Below are positions 6,326-9,315 of a DNA stretch of 9,315 nucleotides, one piece after another (position 1 is the first letter of the stretch; the number at the start of each line of letters is the position of its first letter). Below the pieces are notes generated by a model. The model was not told the origin of the DNA. It did not search any database and saw nothing but the letters and a program-made list of their open reading frames with translations. This DNA comes from SIG480 sp045586595 (GTDB taxonomy: Bacteria; Bacillota; Clostridia; Oscillospirales; JAAYXM01). The stretch is taken from the NCBI GenBank assembly GCA_045586595.1, contig JAZNAQ010000002.1, forward strand, positions 1-9,315, given 5' to 3'. Both the position numbers and the translations under genes were made by a program.

Positions 6326-6343
6326 ACAGATAGGAGAAGGATA

Positions 6344-6949
6344 ATGCCGCCGAAAGCTAAATTTACAAGAGAAGAAATAATAGAGGTTGCCCTTGACCTT
6401 GCCGCAGAAAAGGGTTTAAAAGCACTTACTGCCCGTGAACTTGGGGCTGCACTCGGCAGTTCTACCCGTCCGATATTTACTGCGTTTAAAAATATGGAAG
6501 AGGTTCTGCTCGAGGTTCGTAAAGCTGCACTTGAACGATTTGAGGTTTACGCAAGACGGGCAATGAATTTTACCCCTGTGTACAAGAAACTTGGCGTTCA
6601 GATGGTTTTGTTTGCGGTAGAACAGCCGAAGCTTTACCGTCTGTTATTTATGACCGAGAAACCAGAAGCACAGAATTTTGACGACGTGTTTGCAAATCTC
6701 GGTGATATGGCAACGCTTAGTGTTGAGGTCATACAGCGTGATTATGAATTAAGCTATGAAAACGCAAAGCTTCTGTTCAAGCACAATTGGATTAACACCT
6801 ATGCAATAGGTGCGCTTATTGCAACAGGAGTGTGTAAATTCAATCAGAGCGAAATTCAGGATATGCTGAGTCGTGAGTTTGTGGCAATGCTTATGCTGAT
6901 TAAGTCAGGCAGAGCGGAGAGATGTACAACAATTCCTGAGAAAAAATAA
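6344..6949 (+). CDS. TetR-family transcriptional regulator
   Basis: A dimeric repressor whose ligand binding releases DNA. Seen: 201 residues with the TetR N-terminal domain (FTREEIIEVALDLAAEKGLKALT..., about residues 7-50). Its helix-turn-helix at about 28-47 reads LTARELGAALGSSTRPIFTAF. The C-terminal ligand/dimer domain is helical and diverse, so the inducer cannot be predicted. The start is fixed by AGGAGAAGG just upstream. The gene heads an operon with a GNAT enzyme 13 bases downstream and is divergent to the ABC exporter. TetR regulators often control a neighbouring exporter, so it might act on either unit, but the exporter already has its own riboswitch. Confidence 0.92.
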   Translation: MPPKAKFTREEIIEVALDLAAEKGLKALTARELGAALGSSTRPIFTAFKNMEEVLLEVRKAALERFEVYARRAMNFTPVYKKLGVQMVLFAVEQPKLYRLLFMTEKPEAQNFDDVFANLGDMATLSVEVIQRDYELSYENAKLLFKHNWINTYAIGALIATGVCKFNQSEIQDMLSREFVAMLMLIKSGRAERCTTIPEKK

Positions 6950-6962
6950 TGAGGTATGTTTA

Positions 6963-7424
6963 ATGAACGGGAAGATAACTATTATTGATGGAGAAAACAG
7001 ATATATAACCGATTGCACGGAAATATTACAGAAATCAGAGCTTGGCAATGCATACTTTAGTGACGAGCAAAAAGCAAAAGCAATGCTTCAATATGCACTT
7101 GAAAAGAAGGAACTGTACATTGCTCTGAATGAACAAGGCGAATGTGTCGGATTTATTTATTGTATGCAAAATGGTGTTTTCGGTAGCTATCCTTATCTGC
7201 ATATCATTTCTGTGAAAGAGGACTGCCGTGGTAATGGAATTGGCAGTCTCCTGATGTCTTATTTTGAGGAAAAATATCCGTCGGATAAATATTTTCTTAC
7301 TGTTGATGATTTCAATATCAATGCTAAAAAATTATATGAAAGACTTGGTTATCAATGCGTGGGACAATTACCCGATTTTTATAAAAAGGGTATTGATTGC
7401 TATCTTATGATGAAAAGACGTTGA
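6963..7424 (+). CDS. GNAT-family N-acetyltransferase
   Basis: Predicted to transfer an acetyl group from acetyl-CoA to an amine; the substrate is unknown. Seen: 153 residues; beta strands LYIALN and GFIYCMQN, then YLHIISVKEDCRGNGIGSLLMSYFEE. In that stretch R89-G-N-G92-I-G94 is an intact R/Q-x-x-G-x-G acetyl-CoA pyrophosphate loop. NAKKLYERLGY (120-130) is the usual C-terminal motif with Tyr125 in the position of the general acid. GAGG lies eight bases before ATG 6963. The gene follows tetR by 13 bases and the cysteine-peptidase-like gene comes next. It appears catalytically complete. Confidence 0.9.
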   Translation: MNGKITIIDGENRYITDCTEILQKSELGNAYFSDEQKAKAMLQYALEKKELYIALNEQGECVGFIYCMQNGVFGSYPYLHIISVKEDCRGNGIGSLLMSYFEEKYPSDKYFLTVDDFNINAKKLYERLGYQCVGQLPDFYKKGIDCYLMMKRR

Positions 7425-7461
7425 AATTACGAAATTAAAAAACTTACAAAGGAGAATGATT

Positions 7462-7818
7462 ATGAAGCTTATTATGCAGCCTACCCCTGAAACCTGCGGT
7501 CAGGCGTGTATCGCAATGATAGAAGGAAAAACTGTTGAAGAAGTTATCAAGGATATGAAAACAAATGGTCCGACAAGTATCGGACAGCTGATTGAAGCAC
7601 TTGATTTTTACGGTATAAAGCACGCAGAAAGGAATACCCGTATTTCCAAGAAAAATCCTGTTCCTCACGAATTTTCAATATTAACAGTACATACAAACAG
7701 TGGCTATACCCATTGGACTTTGCTGTATGACGGTAAGTATTACGACCCTGAATTCGGACTTATTGAGGGCGAGTATACATACGGGAAAATCACGTCATTT
7801 CTTGGGATTTACAAGTAA
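7462..7818 (+). CDS. C39-like (papain-like) cysteine peptidase, single domain
   Basis: Seen, numbering from ATG 7462 (118 residues): QPTPETCGQAC near the N-terminus supplies Gln6 and Cys12, matching the Q-x4-[DE]-C-G-x-A-C style of family C39. GYTHWTLLYDGKYYDPEFG supplies His84 and Asp95, followed by Pro96. A complete Gln/Cys/His/Asp set is therefore present. Family C39 is best known for cutting double-glycine leaders of bacteriocins, usually as a domain of an ABC exporter; this one is free-standing, soluble and lacks a signal peptide. The start at 7462 is preferred because AAAGGAG ends seven bases upstream; an in-frame ATG at 7456 is too close. No bacteriocin-like precursor was found nearby, so a peptide substrate is not established. 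Stand-alone members may act in other thiol chemistry. Confidence 0.8.
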   Translation: MKLIMQPTPETCGQACIAMIEGKTVEEVIKDMKTNGPTSIGQLIEALDFYGIKHAERNTRISKKNPVPHEFSILTVHTNSGYTHWTLLYDGKYYDPEFGLIEGEYTYGKITSFLGIYK

Positions 7819-7842
7819 TAATCGAAAAACGGAGAATATCAT

Positions 7843-8247
7843 ATGAACGAACAGATAAAAACATACCTTAAAAAATATCCGCAGGAAATTGTCGATATGT
7901 TTACAGCACTTCGTCAGCTGATTTTTGACAGCGTAAATGTTGACCTTGAGGAAACAATGTGGGCAAAGATGCCGAGCTATTATAACGGCGACAAGGTTGT
8001 GCGGCTGATACCGTTTAAAGACCACATCAACGTTGAAGCAAGTGAGTTTAGAAAAATAGGTGTAACAAAAAGTATGGAGCTTGAAGTGCACAGTTCCCTT
8101 CACATATATGGAAAGCCGTACCGATATTTATGGCGAGGAGAGCAGGATTTATCACAAAGAACTACAATAAAGGAGATAAAATATGATACGCAAAATGCAG
8201 AAAACGGACATTTCCGCCTGTGCAGAAATTCTCTGTGCTGTTTATAA
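7843..8247 (+). CDS. DUF1801 (YdhG-like) protein, 3' end probably frame-disturbed
   Basis: DUF1801 proteins are small cytoplasmic proteins with a YdhG/frataxin-like fold and no firmly established role. Seen: residues 1-70 are typical of the family (IKTYLKKYPQEIVDMFTALRQLI, then EETMWAKMPSYYNGDKVVRLIPFKDHINVEAS). The remainder does not resemble the usual ending, and the final 20 or so residues are simply another frame of the next gene. The open frame overlaps that gene by 65 bases, whereas other genes here are spaced or overlap by four bases. In the other two frames a stop occurs at 8168-8170 or 8184-8186, exactly where an operon gene would be expected to end. A single-base slip after about 8070 is therefore likely. 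CGGAG precedes ATG 7843. Confidence 0.72.
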   Translation: MNEQIKTYLKKYPQEIVDMFTALRQLIFDSVNVDLEETMWAKMPSYYNGDKVVRLIPFKDHINVEASEFRKIGVTKSMELEVHSSLHIYGKPYRYLWRGEQDLSQRTTIKEIKYDTQNAENGHFRLCRNSLCCL

Positions 8248-8620
8248 CAATGAAATGTGGCAGTGCCATTGGACAATGGAAACAGGTACCGCTTATCTTG
8301 AAGATTATTTTGAGGCAAAGAAATTTGTCGGCTTTGTCATTGAAGAAGATGGAAAAACTATTGGTGCGATGTTTGCCCATGAAAAAATCTGGTGGAACAA
8401 CAGCGAACTTTACATCGACGAAATGTTTATTCTTCCCGAAATGCAAAGAAGCGGCTATGGTAGTATGCTGATAAATGCGGCGGAAGAATATGTGAGTAAG
8501 CATAAGCTTGCGGGACTTACTCTCTGCACGAACAAGTATGCACCTGCACCGAATTTCTACCGCAAGAACGGATTTACCGACAACAAATTTATTATGTTTA
8601 TGTATAAGGAGAATTTATGA
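8183..8620 (+). CDS. GNAT-family N-acetyltransferase
   Basis: Acetyl-CoA-dependent transferase with unknown acceptor. Seen: 145 residues; ELYIDEMFILPEMQRSGYGSMLINAAEEYV carries Q88-R-S-G91-Y-G93, an intact acetyl-CoA loop. NKYAPAPNFYRKNGF (117-131) is the standard C-terminal motif. The aromatic IWWNNSELYIDEMF segment recalls AAC(6')-like enzymes, but this is too weak to predict aminoglycoside resistance. AAAGGAG is well placed before ATG 8183. Its 3' end overlaps the next gene by ATGA, implying translational coupling. Confidence 0.88.
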   Translation: MIRKMQKTDISACAEILCAVYNNEMWQCHWTMETGTAYLEDYFEAKKFVGFVIEEDGKTIGAMFAHEKIWWNNSELYIDEMFILPEMQRSGYGSMLINAAEEYVSKHKLAGLTLCTNKYAPAPNFYRKNGFTDNKFIMFMYKENL

Positions 8621-9183
8621 GAAACGATATTACGATAAGACCCGAAACGCCAAAGGATTACAAGGACATTGTTTCGCTGATTTTACGCTCATTTAAAGAG
8701 GGCACGGATTACTCTGACGGAAGCGATATTATTGCGCTGATTGAGGAAATACGAATGTCGGAATATTATATCCCTGAGCTTTCCTTTGTGGCTGAGCTTA
8801 ATGGAAAAATCGTTGGACATTTCCTGCTTTCGCATTTTCCGATTTCCGAAACAAAAGAGGGCAGTCATATAAATGACGGAAGTATTGTTATGCTTGCCCC
8901 TGTTTCTGTCCATGCTGATTATTTTCACAAGCATGTTGGAATTACAATGCTGAAGCTTGGTATTGAAGAGGTTAAAAAGCACGGTTTTAAGGGCATTACT
9001 GTTGAGGGAGACTATCATTTCTACAATCGCGTCGGCTTTAAAACCTCCTCAGACTATGGTATACACCCTACAAGCGGATTTCCTATGGAAGAGCCGAGAT
9101 GTATGATGTGTATGGAAACAAGCGACGGCTCACTTGAAAATATCAGTGGATATGTGGTTTATGATATGTATTATAATGCATAG
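8617..9183 (+). CDS. YhbS-like GNAT-fold protein with altered acetyl-CoA loop
   Basis: Related to the predicted acetyltransferases of the YhbS group (COG3153). Seen: 188 residues; ELSFVAELNGKIVGHFLLSHF, LAPVSVHADY (93-102) and GDYHFYNRVGF (131-141) all match this group. In the acetyl-CoA loop, where relatives read Q-G-K-G-I-G, this protein has F-H-K-H-V-G (103-108). Only the last glycine is kept and the Q/R and first conserved glycine are lost. It may be a weak or non-catalytic member, or bind another ligand. The start overlaps the preceding gene by four bases, with AAGGAG just upstream. Confidence 0.85.
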   Translation: MRNDITIRPETPKDYKDIVSLILRSFKEGTDYSDGSDIIALIEEIRMSEYYIPELSFVAELNGKIVGHFLLSHFPISETKEGSHINDGSIVMLAPVSVHADYFHKHVGITMLKLGIEEVKKHGFKGITVEGDYHFYNRVGFKTSSDYGIHPTSGFPMEEPRCMMCMETSDGSLENISGYVVYDMYYNA

Positions 9184-9195
9184 GAGATCGAGTAA

Positions 9196-9315
9196 ATGTG
9201 CAAACATAATTACAAACAGCAGAATTTTAAGTAGTATATGTCTGTTGCTTTGTCCTGTTTTTTCTACCGTTTTTTATATTGTGTACTTGTTTTGCGGAAT
9301 TACGGATATGGCAGA
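9196..9315 (+). CDS. CDP-alcohol phosphatidyltransferase, N-terminal fragment with apparent frame slip at the start
   Basis: Members of this family join a CDP-linked lipid to an alcohol to make phospholipids, using the D-G-x2-A-R motif in the membrane. From 9200 to the window edge one frame encodes ANIITNSRILSSICLLLCPV and then VFSTVFYIVYLFCGITDMA. This is the usual start of such enzymes (ANIIT-x-RI, then a helix leading to TDM-x-DG), with the catalytic motif just beyond the edge. That frame has no ATG, GTG or TTG before 9245. The ATG at 9196, nine bases after AGGAG, is in a different frame and stops after 12 codons; removing one base between 9199 and 9200 would join it to GCA-AAC. This suggests a one-base insertion (real or error). 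Confidence 0.65.

Noticed and set aside
9238..9315. A plus-strand frame from ATG 9238 open to the window edge
   Set aside because: It has no ribosome binding site, and the frame one base away encodes a recognisable phosphatidyltransferase N-terminus.

Overview
The window looks like chromosomal DNA of an anaerobic, probably gut-associated member of the Bacillota (Clostridia; Oscillospirales or Lachnospirales by general feel). The grounds are strong AGGAGG-type ribosome binding sites, consensus sigma-A promoters, a Firmicutes-type LexA box, a BioY biotin transporter and FtsX-type ABC exporters. The genus cannot be fixed from the sequence alone. Composition changes visibly near 2640: the left part (bioY, dinB, a small ORF) is GC-rich, while the right part (ABC exporter, TetR and acetyltransferase operon) is AT-rich. 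The right block may therefore have a different ancestry.

Left block (1-2640). bioY (minus strand, 3' end cut by the window) diverges from a Y-family DNA polymerase gene, dinB. The dinB promoter is near consensus and has a perfect LexA box, CGAAC-N4-GTTCG, inside its -35/-10 spacer, so dinB should be SOS-controlled. Downstream on the same strand is a small conserved-looking ORF of unknown function with an excellent ribosome binding site and no clear terminator before it. It is followed by an array of at least five perfect GC-rich triloop hairpins, each with a different stem sequence and each followed by a 7-nt spacer related to AGTGATA. Two decayed copies follow, and the array fills the gap between convergent genes.

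Middle block (2646-6343). A two-gene ABC exporter is encoded on the minus strand: a MacB/LolD-type ATPase and a 750-residue FtsX-type permease. Its leader, on the minus strand from about 5832 to 5615, starts at a perfect TTGACA-17-TATAAT promoter. It contains what I read as a yybP-ykoY (Mn2+) riboswitch aptamer, followed by an intrinsic terminator just before the ATPase start. This is the most interesting regulatory arrangement here: a metal riboswitch apparently controlling an FtsX-type ABC exporter instead of a usual Mn efflux gene. About 400 bases between the two divergent promoters have no assignable gene.

Right block (6344-9315). A TetR-family regulator with its own consensus promoter and palindromic half-sites in its leader heads a compact plus-strand operon. 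The order is TetR, GNAT acetyltransferase, C39-like cysteine peptidase, DUF1801 protein, GNAT, a YhbS-like GNAT whose acetyl-CoA loop is altered, and the start of a CDP-alcohol phosphatidyltransferase cut by the window edge. Two places look frame-disturbed: the 3' end of the DUF1801 gene and the start of the phosphatidyltransferase. They may reflect real decay or sequence errors.
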